A stretch of DNA of 64,000 bases from Cotesia glomerata (Eukaryota; Arthropoda; Insecta; Hymenoptera; Braconidae). Both the position numbers and the translations under genes were made by a program. Below the pieces are notes generated by a model. It saw nothing but the letters and a program-made list of their open reading frames with translations. It had not been told where the DNA came from and searched no databases. The DNA lies in NCBI RefSeq assembly GCF_020080835.1, contig NC_058167.1, positions 15,709,403 to 15,773,402 on the forward strand. Reading direction: 5' to 3'. Shown one piece after another: positions 12,604-28,264 of this stretch (position 1 is its first letter; each line of letters opens with the position of its first letter).

Positions 12604-15600
12604 GTAACTAATATCACGTGAGAGCCAACAGAATAAGCAAGGGGTTCAATATTTTTGCTCCGAAATTTTTATAAATTTTTTTTAATCATTTTTAATTGAT
12701 ACAATTTTATTGAGCAACAAGTAAACTGACACTTAAATATTTTTCAGTGATTAAATATACCCTGAAGAAATTAAATAGATGACTACGTGACAATGGATAT
12801 GGACAAAAGTTGCTGACACAGATATTTGTGTCTTCATAAAAGGCGATAAAAATAATAGTGGTGTCGGCGGCGTAGCTGTTGCTGTTGCTGATGATTATGA
12901 TGGTGGTGGCGGTGGGTCGTTGTGTTGTTTGTTGCGGGAATGCACGCATTCTAAACGAAGGTTCTAAAATGTAGGACACACGCAGCGTGCACACACTCTG
13001 ACTCTGACTCTGACTGTGATGCCGCGACTACTCATTCCCCTGTTGCCTTGCTTGGTCAACACCAACCAGCGTATCCCCGCCATTGTGCCACTCTTTAACA
13101 TTAATCCTCCGTTAAGTTAACTTGTTGTGCAGTATATACGTATCTATGTTGTAAGTTGTAAGTATGCTCTTCACCATCGATGTCCATATTATACTAACGG
13201 AACAAAAAATTACATATCTACCTATTATATGTATCAGTATGGGATATGCTAATCCATGTGTGAGTTTATAAATACATCTGATCCTGTGCAATCAAACATA
13301 ACACGTATGATATAAATATATCTGTTAGGTATATATATTTAGATATAATATGGGTGTACATTGCCAGCTAAGCAGATTGTTGAGCTTCAAGAGATGTTTA
13401 GTTTATTTTATTTTATTTTATTTTATTTTATTTTATTTTATCCTAAGTTAATTATTGCTAGAGAAATATTAATACGTAGGAGAAATTGTCGGTGTATATT
13501 TATATTTATATTTATTTATGTATGGATGTATTTAATATTGTACATATATTCTGACGTGTGCGACACCAAGCAGATCGTTCCAAGCACATCCTGGCACTCC
13601 CCCAGTTACTCGTTGAGGGAGTGGTGTTAAGAGGGGCGCATAGATATCCGAGGCCACTCTCGAGTGCCAGGAGTAAGTTGCTGGCTCTATCAATTATATA
13701 TAACACTGAACACTGCTGTATTTTGTATCAGATGTATGTACTGTACGATAATACGATACCATGTAGATACTATTATATACTAGTTCGTTGTATTCCCCTC
13801 GAATTTATTATTCGAGTTTTAAGATCCCTTTCATCGATGTGGACCTTTTCGCTGTGCTAGTACTACATGGGTTGCTTAGTAATTTAGCCACGTAACTGGG
13901 AAATTTAAAGCCGTATTTTTCGTCAGCCGCTGACGTTGAAATTTAGTCATCCGATGAAGCAACCCTCATTTACAATCGTTAAAGTTAAGCGGCTAAGTAT
14001 TTTTAAATTTCGCTCGTTAAATATTTGAAAACGAGTCCTCGAACAATATATATTGTAACTCATACCGTGCTTATCTTCTAGACAAAGTCATTTCAAATGG
14101 TATCTAGTGTAATTTGTTGATAATTTGAAACTAATGGTAAATACACATAGTTTATATCCACATTACAAAATACCTATGTCTAAAACGTCCTAAAAAGATA
14201 AAATAATTGAAACATAAAGTCTCTATTTGATCTTACGTTTCCTCTTGGCTCAATGTCCTGAACTGTTCATTACGTAATTATTATTATTATTATTATTTGT
14301 AGTATCTTCATGGCTTTATGTTTTTTATTTTATATAAACAAAAAGATTTATTGTAATTTGTAACAGTATGTGTGTGTGTGTGTATGTAGGCTGTAAATGT
14401 AAAAGTGATGACGCGGTTGATTTTTCGCCCCCGATGCGCGGGAGGCTTAAGGTAGCGCTTGCGCCAGCTCTCCAGGGTATTTTATTATTTTATCATTGTT
14501 TGTAATAATTTACAGAGTTAATAGTTAGTAGAATAAGCTTTGTGTTTTGATTTTACATTATCCCGATACGAGTTAGTCGCGGCAATGCCGATTACGCAAT
14601 GCGTGGCCGTGAGATTGTCCGAGTCTCGTGTCGCGTCGCCACTTTACACTCTTATTTCTGTCTTTATCATTATTTTTCTCTTTCTTATACACACTCCTAT
14701 CCTTTAGTATACATACAGAAGATAGGATAGGATAGAATAGAAGTTTTATATGACGCCCGCGACTTTGTATATATGAGTCTCTTTTTTTTACAGTGTCGTA
14801 TAATAGTAAGAATATTATATCACAGTCAACACACATCTCGTCTTACATTACTTTACTTACACTTACGGTTTGCTTGCATGTAGTCGCTTTACTCAAGTGT
14901 CTTTATATGTACACACTTATGTGTAATTTTATTGGTGTGTATATGTAACATATATGCGTCAAGGAGCACCCATTTTACAAGAGGGTTCATACAATACTGT
15001 ACAGCAACAAGTTTTTCTATATAATAGTCACATTAAATGTATGTAACTCTGCATGTATGTATTACATTATATTATAGAAGGAAAATACTCGGGGAGGCCA
15101 TGAGTAATGACGCTATCGATGATGAAGTCATCGTAGCCGTAGATTAAAATTCTTAAATGCTTTTTAAAACTATATTAACAATATTTAAGCAGTCGTTATT
15201 ATTTATTACAATATTTATTTACTTAAATTAGATTTTTGTAATTAAAAATTGATTTTATTATTATATGAGTGTAAATATTTAAATAGCCGGTGACATTTAA
15301 AGTAATTTTATTTCATTTTATAAATTCAAATGAATTAAATCCTTTAATTTAATTTAAAGAATAATCTAAAATGATTCTAGATTTTAGTTATCAGTTTATG
15401 ACATGACAAACGGAGTATTCCCCTTCTATTAAAGCAAACTGTTTAACATTTTTTTTCTTCTTTTATTTTATTATTTTTAAAAATACTCTTCTCTTTTATT
15501 CTATTCTGTTGCTGGTTAATCCTCGATGATGGCGCGACAAAGTAACTGAACACAGTTGTGTACACCGACTTAACGACCTCTGTTTGTCCTATTTATTATT

Positions 15601-17134
15601 TATTTAATGTGTGTTATAAAATAATAATAATTTTTTTTTTTGACTCCAATATTATAAAATTGAGTGTTTGAGAATATATGTACAGAAAAAATCTAAATAG
15701 GGAGTTAAATGTTATCCTGATTGGATGTTATGGTTGACTTTGTAAGACTTACGTAATATATTACATCTTTTTTGTGCCGGCAGGTAGACAATTTTAGTCA
15801 AGTGGGAATGCGAGGATTATTATGTGGTCGCGGTAACTAACAGCTAAGCCATATATAAATATAATACCACATATAACAGGGATACGAGATATATAATATG
15901 TATAGTATAACAGCTATGCGTAAGAATGAAGATACGAGAGTAAATGTGAAAGAAGAAGGAGAGAACTAGGAAAAAGATATGTGGATAATAATATATTGGA
16001 AAGTGTACAAGCTACAGCCAAGACAGTAAAGTAAGGGCCTTGGAATAACAGCGTGCGTGAAACCAATCGTGCTTCCTCTTGCAGGTTAACGAGGTCGTTC
16101 AAGGTCGTACCTTGGTAGTCCAGTCGCAATACCCACGTGCATAATTTTATATATTTGAATAACTGGATTAGAATTTGATTTATAACATTCTAAAACAACA
16201 ACTATTTTATTTTATTAACTTAAACTCTGTTGATACTCCAACAAAAAATTTATTTATACAACATATAATTTTCATTAAAAATTTATTTTATTTATTTTTA
16301 AAGAAACGCTCTCGGAAATTTACAACAATATGTTACATTTTGATAAATTTTAAAAATTTTAAAAATTTAAGAAATTAAAAAAAATTTTTTTTAATTTGAA
16401 AGAAAAGAAAAACATAATATATTTGATAGTTTATGATCACTAATTGATAGTTTAAAATTAATGAAATAATTTTAATTAATATATGCAAATTTATTACAAG
16501 TGTGTAAAACTTTTGATAGAATATTACTGACAAGTGACTAAGCAAATTAACGAGATATTTATGAGCAAAGGAATATTGCATAGTATGTTCAGGCGACTTG
16601 TCTATTTTATTGAGTATGTATTTGTATTTATATTTGTACACGCAAGGTTTAACGAGATTTAGCGTATGTATGTGTAAGAGAATAGAGCCAGTTGGGATTT
16701 TTTTTCTCACATACGAGATGTAAGAGGGCAAGATACGTAAAAGGAAAAGAATGAAGTCGTCTATTCAGCCTACACATTTTAACATCAGGGTCGTATAGTT
16801 TACGTCCTCCTCCGCCACCTCGTGCATTTAATTTCTTATGTGCGTCTTGGTTACCAGCCGGTTAGGTGTATGAGTAGTTTTCATATATACATACTATTAT
16901 ATTGGGATTAAGGATTATAATATTACAATAATAACAATCTAAAACTACGTTTTATTTTTGTTTATGTGCCTGAAGGCGCCCACGTGTTTCTGCGTTTTAA
17001 ATAAAACATAATGATAATGAATAAGGAAATTTTTAAGATGAAATATTTTTACTAAGATTGCTTATCGATAATTTATTTTATTTTATCTATTAATTAGTTA
17101 GTTTATTAACTGTTTTTCTATTTTTTATTTCCAG
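12604..17134. other. non-coding; presumed leader intron upstream of ttk
   Basis: No domain-bearing frame was seen. It contains a (TTTTA)n array near 13398-13441, (GT)n near 14370-14383, and GC-richer patches at 13550-13680 and 14400-14480. It ends at the polypyrimidine tract and acceptor ttttttatttccag directly before the first ttk coding exon, so at least its last part is intron. Confidence 0.5.
13398..13441. repeat. (TTTTA)n microsatellite
   Basis: A tandem TTTTA pentanucleotide run. Confidence 0.85.
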
Positions 17135-17539
17135 ATCACAAGTGGAAAATACGTGATACTTTGTGCAGCCGATGAAGATTACAGAAGGCAAATTACTTTG
17201 GAGTAACAGCCGCAGCAGCAGCAGCAGCAGAAGACGAGGAAGCAATAAAGATAGTTTAAGGCCGTGGTCAGCGCGGAAGAGCGTCAGCAACGCGCAAATA
17301 AGAACTACATCTGAGATCTGATGTTAGCGGACATTAACGGTAACCTGGCGGATCTGAGAAGCGAAGCGATGACGTCGCAGAGGTTTTGTCTGCGATGGAA
17401 TAACCATCAGAGCAATCTACTTTCGGTGTTTGATCAACTGCTGCATGACGAAGCTTTCGTTGATGTTACCCTGGCCGTTGAGGGCCAGTTGCTCAGGGCA
17501 CATAAAATGGTGCTGTCAGCATGCAGTCCATACTTTCAG
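17135..17539 (+). CDS. ttk: ttk common exon 1: 5' leader and first half of BTB domain
   Basis: The exon follows the acceptor tatttccag and ends at TACTTTCAG|gtaaac in phase 0. The most likely start is ATG at 17369 ([12 protein letters not shown]), because it has a purine at -3 and matches the start of Drosophila Ttk. An in-frame ATG at 17321 would add 16 residues ([16 protein letters not shown]) but has C at -3. The exon encodes the BTB alpha1-beta core: [16 protein letters not shown] and [17 protein letters not shown]. Upstream bases carry a (CAG)n run near 17211-17229, untranslated in this reading. Confidence 0.93.
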
Positions 17540-20500
17540 GTAAACTATTTTTTTTTATTACTATTATTGACTAGAAATTTAATTTAAATACTGGTTATAA
17601 TTTTAAAGATATAAAAAAATTAGAAGGGAATTTTTTTTTTTTTTTAATAATGTAATACAAGTTATAAAAATTTTTTATTTGGAGTAATTATAAAAAATAT
17701 TACTTAAAAAAATTTTAAAGATATAAAAAAATTAGAAGGGAAATTTTTTTTTTTAATAATGTAATACAAGTTATAAAAATTTTTTATTTGGAGTAATTAT
17801 TAAAAATATTACTTTAAAAAATTTTAAATATAAATCTCATATGAAATATTAAAGATAAAAAAAAATAGTAAATCATTTTTTTTTTGTAGGAAATTAAATT
17901 CTGTAAAAAAGGCCCTTATCAATTTTATCGTCTCTTATCTTTTAGACGGAATTATCATTTAAAATCGAAATTAAAAATTTTGTATTTTTTATCTGACAAA
18001 TAATTAATATTGTTTTTTTTTTTTTCTTGCAGGCTCTATTCACAGGGCATCCTGATAAACATCCAATAGTTATTCTGAAGGATGTTCCTTACGTGGACAT
18101 GCGCAGTCTCCTGGACTTTATGTACCGCGGTGAAGTGAGCGTTGATCAAGATCGGCTTACAGCCTTTCTCAGAGTAGCCGAGTCACTAAGGATAAAGGGT
18201 TTAACCGAAGTTAATGAGGATAAATGTGATTTACCAAGCATAACGTCTTCATTACTTGGAAATCAAAACACAGTACCTCCACCCCCACCAAATTTACATA
18301 GAATAAACCAAATTGGGTCTCATCATCATCATGTTACACAGAAGAGGTTCCATCATATGTCAAGTCATCCTCTGTTAGGCTCGGCACTAACTGCGCCAAA
18401 GAGAAAACGCGGACGACCACGAAAACTTAGTGGCTCATCTGACACGCCGATCGAGGGGCAGGATATGCAATCATGCTCAACAACGGATCTTGTCCAAGGC
18501 TCTCCCGAGATGATGGAAATGAAAATGGGGATCGACTTTCAGAGTGACGCTGGTGGTAACGGCAACGCTAATAACAATAATAACAGTGGTAGCAATCACT
18601 CGGCCTCATCCGGTACACCGGGTCCTATTACCGGAAGAAAAGACGAGCCTATGGAAAATGGTGAACGGGATACACCGGAGCCAGTGACGCCTAGGATTAA
18701 ACGAGAACCAGAACCAACGCCAAGTACCTCTGCGCAGGGTAAGTTTTTATTCTTTTCAATTACTCATTTTTTTATTTTTTTATTTTTTTTTACTGCCCAG
18801 TATTCTCATTACTCTCATTACTTTTCTATCTTATTTCTTTTCTTTGCTGGCTGTCACATCAACAAGACACGACGTGTTAATGAACTTTATTTAACAGTAT
18901 TAATAAATTATTGTTTTATTACAGGAACAATTATTAATTATCTGGTTAATAAAATTTTATTTACACGTGTAATGTCTTTAACTGTCGGGCCAGCCTGATC
19001 TGTAATTTTTAATTATGTATACTATTTATTAATTGTTAATTAATACTGATATACATATTTTATTTTATTTTTTTTTTTTTTTTTTTTGAGATTTTTTATT
19101 TAAAAAACTGTAATTGCTTGTAATACGCCTTACGCGACGAGGGACCTGTCAAATGGACCCGTGATACTTTTGGAAATTCTCATTTTCTTCTTTTCCTTCT
19201 CTCTGTTTATCATTGATCATAAATATATAAATAAGTATATTGCTTACAGGAATAACTATAATAATTATATCTACTTGAAATAATTATTTATTAAATTTCA
19301 TGGTAGATATTTAACAAATTTTTATCCTTAAATCATTTGATGATATAAGGCGCCAAACAGATAAAAATTCTTATATAATTTAATTGTTTTCTATTTTATT
19401 ATTGCGAAGGTAATCGCAATGAAGATAATTAAGTAGAAGGTTGAGATAAAAATTAAGGCACTGACGTAGATTATTTTTGCGATGTTTTTCACGGATTTCA
19501 AGTTATTTATTTATTTATTTCTTCCCTTTTAAATACTCTGCATGACGTAGCAAGTATATTAGACAATCCATCTAAAACAAAATGAATTTTTTTTTAATTT
19601 AAAAAGTAAAAGCGAGCTTGCACTCAATCAAGTGAGCTCTTGTTTATTATTTTCATTTAAAATCCCCATATCCGTTTTTAAAATTACTAATAAATCAATT
19701 TTTATGTTACCAAAATAACCACTAAGAAAATAAAAATAACTTATCACTTCCTGAAACTTTTTTTAATAGATTTCTGTCGTAATTAATTATTTTATTTTTA
19801 TTTTTTTTTTTTTGTAATTATATGTCAAGAGTTTAATTAATGAAAAATGGAGTTAAAAAAATTAAAGAAGATAACACATTGAATCCAACCAAGAGTATCA
19901 CATCCCAGTACCATATATCTGGTCCATAAGACAAATCACAAACCCATGTAACACTCGGCTAATCACGCTCGGTCAATGAGCAGCGTATTAATAATAATAA
20001 TTTTATTTTAAAATAACAATAACAAACAAAAATTTTAAAAACTAAATTGCTTTATTAATTTACATTCATAAATAATTAATTTTCAATCTAAAAAAAAAAA
20101 AAAAAATCAATTTCTATTTCAAATTTCTTTGCATCAATTTTAATAAATTAAATATTAACTGTTTTGTTTGTGTTTTTACTTTATTAATTATAAAATTAAC
20201 GATTTAAAATAAAATAGTTGTAAATTATAATAATTATAATTTTTACCCTGCATAATTAGAGAATAATAATAAAGCTTCGCTGCCATTGGCCACTGCGATG
20301 AAAAGAGGGGGTGGAGCCAGCTAGCGGTGCTTACATTTAAAACGCTGGTTAAAATATTTAAACGTTAATTGTTATTATAAGTAACAATAATGAATAAAAC
20401 ACAATAATTATAGAGGGAAATGAAGATAATAATTAAATCAAGTGTATCACAGACCTTTTTTTTTTTTTTTTATAAAAAAAAATTTCTATGTATTTTAAAA

Positions 20501-23500
20501 TCGTTGAAAAACTTCGCAAGACTGCACACGGGATTATTATTTTACGAAATAAAATATACAGTGTGAATGTGTCTTAAAAAATGGTTGACACACACGAACG
20601 CGATACACATGCAATGGGGGTGGACGCGTCTTGCCTCTGTTCACTGTTTCGTCGCTTCCGCCTTCTCTCTCTCCCTTTCTCTCTCTCTTTCTGTACATGA
20701 GTGCAAGAGTGTATGTATACATGCGAGTATGTTTGTACGTCATACGTCCACCACCAACGATGATTTTTTTACGTATTTTATTTTAAATTATTTATTAATT
20801 CACATTATTTACATAACAACAATAATAATAAAAAGTAATATTAAAATTCTGCAGTAAAACGCGAAAGAGAGAGCGAAAGAGAGAGAGAAAAAGGGTTTTA
20901 GCCGAAAAAAAAAAAATAAATATATGTATAAATAATAATTAATAAGACATTTATATATTTTATTCAAAAGTGGTAAATATGATTTTTTTTCTTGACTTAA
21001 AAAAAATATTATTATTATTATATATATGTACATACATATATAGATATATTTATTAAATAAAATTGAATAAAATGATAACAATAATCATAATAATAATAAC
21101 AATTGATAATAAGCAGAGTGGTCAAAGATTGTGAAGATTCTTTGAAAAATAGTGACACGTGATTATTTTTGTTTTTTGCACACAGGTGAGTTGAGAATTG
21201 AATCACCTTTGAAATCTGTCGTTTATTTAATATTGCGCGGGGAAGCGAGGGACTAGGGAAGGCCAGCCGTAAAAAAAAAGTACTATTAATATTTTTAAAA
21301 AATATAAAAAAAAAATATATTACAAAGAATAAATTTACATAACACCACAAAAGAGTTTTTTTTTTGAAAAAAGCTATCTTGTTCTTAGTTAATAATTAAT
21401 AACCGCGGAGAGAAGGAGAAGCAAGGACGATGAGAATATATAGAATTATTTTATTTTATTTTGATTTATTTTATTTAGTTATTTTGTGTTGAAAAAAAAT
21501 TCTAAAAAATATTTATTACATATATTATATGTAATACGTCCTCGTGAATTCATCCTTAGATATTTTTTTACAGTAATTGCGATGATGACTGCATCGTGTT
21601 ACTTTTACTTGATGATTATGATGACGTGCAGTATAGCAGGTTGTGCAAGCAACGCACAATAAGATTTGTGTATACACATTTTTAAAATAATTTAAGCACA
21701 TAAACAACTAAATAAAATGAAACAATAAAATAAAATAAAATGAACAAGTTTTAATTTAATAATTAAATAAATATCAAGTGTGTGTGCACGCATGTGAGTC
21801 TCGAGTTTATTTAACTCCGTTAGAATTTGGTGGGTGATTTCTTGTGTTGTATAATTATTATTATTATTATTATAATAACTTATTCTGCATGCATGATATT
21901 GTTATAAAAGATTTAATATAATGCAAAAGGCAGTAACAGACCATGTAATATGAGTGTTTGTGTTTGCAAGTCCAGAGAAAACGAGAGAGAGAGAAAGATA
22001 AACCGAGTAATTGAATATAAATTGAAGTAATGAAGATTTTAAATGGTAACAGTGTGAGGGTGGGTTGACGAGACACACGGGCGTGCGCACACAAGGGTTA
22101 TTTTTGTTTATTGTTATTAATTAATTGATATTAATACTGGAGAAAGTTATTATTTTCAAGTTTTAAACAACGGTCGAATTTTTATTTACAGTGACGAATT
22201 AGTTATTTTGCTGGCTCTACCCTTCCTCTTGCTTCCCCCCACAATTAATATGTATAATAATTAAATTAATTAATTAATTAATTAATTAGTGATTGATTGA
22301 TGAAATTTTTGCGGTAAGGGCATTTATACCAAAGTACTTGAAGATTATTTATTTTGTCTATAATTTTAAATATTTTAAGTAAAAAAATGCTCTGTCGTAC
22401 TAATTTATTCAATTAATTAAATCGGTATTAGTACCGCTAGAATAATGAATTAATTAAAATAAAAAATGAAGTAGCAATAAAAGAAGGATGTATATTCGTG
22501 ATACGAGAAGTGTTTATCGTTTTCAGACGCGGAGGAGTCGTCGAACGGAAGTCATGGTGTTGGTGGGGGTGGTGGCGGCGGCGGCGGCGGCGTCGTCGGT
22601 GGTAATAGTAGTGGTAACGGTGGTGGTCAATCACCAGCACATATACGTATCAACTTTGAGCGATGCTTTCGTAACGAGTACAGCGCATCGAGCTTGCAGC
22701 AGGGAAAAGCATCTGCCGGTGGTGGGACCAACAATGACTGCTTATCTGGGAGTGGAGCAGCTAATTTAGAAGAGCCCCCGAATAATTCAGACACCGAGTC
22801 TGAGCATAAGGTGTCGAACAAAGAGCACCACTTGATGAGCAGTGCCATATTCAATCTGGTCAGCGGCGGTGAGTCTGAAATTAGCCAAAGCGACTTCGAG
22901 GGATCTTTTAAGGTTGAGAGCGAGAGAACAGAAGGATCTGTTCGGGATTTCTGCGTTAAAGAGGGCGACGTTTATCGGTGTACTGTTTGCCATCGCACTT
23001 ACACCCACATAAGCAATTTTTGTCGCCACTATGTAACATCGCACAAGCCCAATGTTAAGTACTACCCGTGTCCGGTTTGCTTCAAAGAGTTTACGCGTAA
23101 GGATAATATGGTGGCTCATGTTAAGATTATTCACAGTTTAAAGCCACACATGAGCTCAGGCAGCTCCAGTATGGGCCAACAGCGGTAGGCCATCGCTCAC
23201 TTCTTTTTTTTTTTTTTTTTTTTTTACACTAAAGCCAAATAAGTGAAGTAAAAGTTATTTTAAATAATATGTAATGAGTTTTAGGTACGGAGATTTCGAT
23301 TTAATTTTAACAAATTAAGGAGATTATGCGTATCGTGTATTTTAATACACACAAGCATCTAGGTTGTTGTTGTTGTTGTTGTTGTTCTTGTTATTGTTTA
23401 CGTCATTAATCATCGTCATCGTGTTATATTATTATACATTATTATAAGCATTACCTTATGCAGCTGCCAATCAGAAATAAATAATACAAAACACCAACAA

Positions 23501-26500
23501 TATACCAACGAAATCTCCTAGCGGCTATTGCAGTCAGGCACCACCGCAAATAATAAGTAATACGTCAAATACAGATTTAAAAAAAAATATATATAGATAT
23601 ATATATATAAATATAATAATATTTAAAATATAGGTAGTTATTTAGTAAACCCAATAGTTAGGTAGAGAATGCGATCGTGGTTTATATAAAAAAAGCGGGG
23701 GGATTGCACGATTCTTTTAAAGTAATCAATCAAATGGTGGAAAAAAAAAATTGTTGGTTATTTCAAAAAATATAATTCGTTATTGTTAATTTTTTAAAAA
23801 TTTTTAATAATCAAAAAAAGTAATTGATTCTCTTATTGAGATTATTTATTATGCCAATACTTATATTACTATAAAACTATATTTATCATTGTACCTTTTT
23901 TTATTGTTCATTTTTTGACGTAGTGTAAATTTATCAATTATTAATTGATGAGATTGTTGATTAGAAAAAAAATTTTAAAAATGAAAAAAAAAAAATGAAA
24001 GTAGAAATTAAACGTTGACGTGACAATCTCCCTGTAAGCGAGGATGATGATAGAAAATAGAGTTTAATAAATAATAAAAAATATATATAAAGATGTGATT
24101 GTTATTTTGATGATAAAAAAAAAAAAAAAAAAAAAAACAAGCCAACGCGGGCATTAATTTACAAAATAAACGAGCTTTACCGCTTTAATCTCCCACGCAA
24201 TAAAAACATGGGAGTTGCGGATAATATATACAAAAGAATACGTTATTACTTGCAAAGAATTTATATGAAAAATTAAATTAAATAAAAAAATGGTTAAAAT
24301 AAACGCGACCACAACTTTTTTAAGTTGCGGTCTAGATAAGTCGATTGTAATAAGAAAAATAAAAAGTAATGGTTATTGAGAAAGTTGAAAATGTAAATTG
24401 GCTAAAAAAAACGTTATCAAAAATTTTGAATAATTTAATGAAGAAAGATTAAAAATCCATGTGGCTAGTTTTTACTTTACAATACCGCGCGAATGGACTG
24501 TTAACAAAAAATCAAATGTTGCATACGATTAAGTACCTAAGTACATTAATTGCACACTATTGTGCTATCGAACACGCATCCCATTACATTAAATATTAAA
24601 CACATATCCAAACAAATAAATAAAACTTGAGAAACATTACACTAAAACTAACACGTAAAAAATTGAAAAATGTCAAAAAAAAAAAAAAAAAAAAACAATA
24701 ACAATAACAGTAACAGTAATAGTTATGAGTAAAGATTAACATATTGACAAGTACTCATAAAAAATATAATAAGGAAACCACGTAGACTGAGTAAATGCAA
24801 TATATGTACGAGAGACACATATTCGACCGTTCGCCGCATTGTTGAGCCGTTTTATCGTCGAGCTGTCGAGTCTGATTTTATTATCACTTGATTGTTATAT
24901 CGTAGATTTATTTAGTCTGAGTGGGACAGGTGGATAATAATAATAATAAAATGTTTTTTTGCGCAATCAAAATATTAATAAAGTAAAGTAAAATATAAAT
25001 ATATATATTAATGAGTAAATAAATAAATAAAGTTAATATAAAATGATGGATCAATTTGATTATATCGAGTATAATGAATAATAATAATAATAAATAATAA
25101 ATGCAAACGTAAAATGTAATAAATAACGGGATATGCAATTTTTGAAAGACTGCTGCAGTGGGACGGTTTTTAACGACACCAAATACAAGATAGTACTGAC
25201 ATTGGATAGACTGAAGGCACCTTTTATAGTAGTAAAACTTAATATTCCGTGTGCCGAGCCGGAGCCTGAAAGCCGAAGCCCATTATTAAAGTACAATATT
25301 TATTATTATTTTTATTTTAGTAAATTTATAAACTATAAATTGTAAAGTTCGATCTCGTTCGCGGTAAATAGTTGCCATTATTATTCTAAACATTTTTATG
25401 TATTTTAAAATTAATAATGTAGCAAGTTTTTTAACTAAACAGATTACTATAAATTTATAAAAGTAATTGTATATAAAAAACAATACAAACGATTATAATT
25501 AGTCGTGTAGATAAAATATATTCAATAGTCCGGATAATTATTGAAAGGACGTTGCCAAATACAAACAAAAGTAGGTGATTAAATTTGAATTTATATTGCG
25601 ATAATAATCAAGGATAATAAATGCCTTAGAATGTGCAATTATTTTGTTGTGTTTAGTAACTTGAACGTTAAATTAAACATTTAAATTTGTTAAAAAATTA
25701 TACACATATATTGTTAGAGTAATTTATTACACATTTTTGTCTCAATATATAAATATATAGTATTTAAATAATAAAAGTAAAGTATATCAATCAGAATAAT
25801 TAATTAATTGAAAATTGGTATTGCTAACGAGACTTGTACTGTGAATTTACAGAATTAAAAATAAAAGTGAGATAAAACAATCAAAGTTTATAAAAAATAA
25901 TAACAATTGTTGACCGCAATTTGTTTTTTAAATAGCGGTTACAAGGCTACGGCTATCGGCGAAGGTTTAATAGGCTTACAGTTGCAAAAAAACAGCACTA
26001 TTGTAGATTACTATATTTTGCACCTTACACTTTATATCTCTCACCTCGAATTCGTGTGATAATCGTTGTGACAAAAAAACAGCTTAATGTTTGTTGAAAA
26101 AAAAAAAAAAAATAAATAAACAAAAAAAAACAACAATTATTATTATTTACACAATAATAATAATTAATATCTACTAAACGATGCGACTAGAGGTGGCGAA
26201 CAAGTTCATTTATAAAAAGTAAAAAGTTTAATAAAAAAAAAAAAACATTTTGACTAGTTGGGCATAGATTTAAAACGACTAGAGGCTATACTATTATTTT
26301 TATTATTAAATAATGATGATGATGATGATGATAATAATAATAAACAAAAATGATTAATTATTATTATCAATGACAGTTTATTATTAAGTACTGCTATTAT
26401 TATGTAATAGTATATTGTTAACGATATATTATATATATTTGTAGAAGGGAGAGGGTCGCGATTTATAATAATGTTAAATAACGACCAAATGCCTAGTTTA

Positions 26501-28227
26501 TCGATACTATTAATATTTAATAATTAATAATGTCATGCAATTTATAAATTAATAATTCAACCCAATCAGTCGATCGTGTGATGAATATTCTATTCTAAAC
26601 TATACGGCCAGTATAACTTTTTTTTCTTCCAATATTTATGAGCAAAATTACGCAATGTACAATTGTTTAAAAAAAATGAAAAAAAAAAATTAAAAAAAAA
26701 ATAAAAAAAAAAAGATACAAGACTATTTATGATACATTTTGAAATTTTTATAATGGACCAAGAGAAAGTGAATTTAGAAATATTAAAAATGTAATTGAGA
26801 TACAAAGTGTGTTCAAACGCTTGTAGACTAGAAACTGGCTTGTTATTTATCATTATTCAATTTTTGTTTTATGAATTGACAATTGCTGATTCGGTTATGA
26901 TTATTATTATAAATAATTAACAAAGTGGGTTAAAATAATTAGTCTTAAGGAGGCTACGCGGTCCGTTCTCCCGTAATATATAGCGGCAACTGTTTATTTT
27001 GTTTGTTTTATTTTGATTTATTAATATTATAAATAATGACTAATTGATTTTATTATATATAACTTTTTTTTTTTTTTTTTTTTTATAATTAAATACATTT
27101 AATTAATTTTTATTACTTTTATTTGGTTTTTCGTGTCATTGGGCGCGCTTATATTACTATTGTAATAATATATATTGTTATATATCTAAATTAAAAATAT
27201 ACTATTATAAAATATCGATGTGACAGCGGCGGCTAAACAGCTTATCGTCTTTATAGACAAATCACGCGAAACAAGTTTAAACTTGTTAGAAAAAAATAAT
27301 AATAAACAAAAACAAAAGTTATGAATTATGAATAAATAAATATAAAGAGCTAAATAATTATAGACAAAGAATATTAACTAAAAGCAAAACGGAAAATAAA
27401 ACAACAAACATACATATGTACACACATTTCATATGATAATCACTGAGAGACTAAGACTAACTCAATTTTTAGACAGAGAAACGAAATGAAATGATGAATA
27501 GAATGGATGAATCATTAACAGTTAATAATTAATTCAATATTAATATGAGGCATTTTGAAAAATATATATTACAATAATTAGTATCAGAATTTAAACGAGT
27601 GATTTTTTTTTTTTTAATTAACATACTAAATTCAGTTTCGGTTTTTGTTTTTTTATGATTTAGACTAGAACTGTCCGATTTATTAGAGTGTAAGAAATTG
27701 GTAAAATACATATATTAAATTTTAAATATATAAATTTAAAAAATCATATATATATATTTAGATATGACTCTAAAAGCGTCGTGTCGGTGGTGAAATTTTA
27801 ATAAAAAAAAAAAATTAAGTTTTGAAAAGGAGGAAACACAGTCAATAATGATTTATGATTTATTAAAAAAAAAAAAGCTCATTGATATATGCATATGACT
27901 GCTAAGCAATGTCAATCTTATATGCGTGAGAGAAAATGAGTGGATTATAAAAATAAATTTATAAATAAAAAAAAATTGAGAGAAAGTAAGAGAGAAAATA
28001 AATTACGAGGCTTAAAAAGCAGACTGTACTATCAGATAGATTTTAATATATATTATTATATGATTATATGTATACACATATAAATATACATATATTAAAT
28101 TAAAAAATTAAAATAATAATAATAATAATTTTTAAAAATCATAGTTTATCTTATATAAAATATTATTGGTAATTATTGTTCTAAAAAGGACACATTTAAT
28201 TTGTACTAAAATACACATGTAATTTTG

Positions 28228-28264
<37 letters not shown>

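Noticed and set aside
13361..13860. Short overlapping frames with mixed residues as a gene
   Set aside because: Opposing frames on both strands in a GC-richer patch, without domain, start context or splice sites.
18739..18998. Frame running past the common ttk exon (Phe/Leu-rich)
   Set aside because: It lies beyond a consensus donor and has AT-driven residues only.
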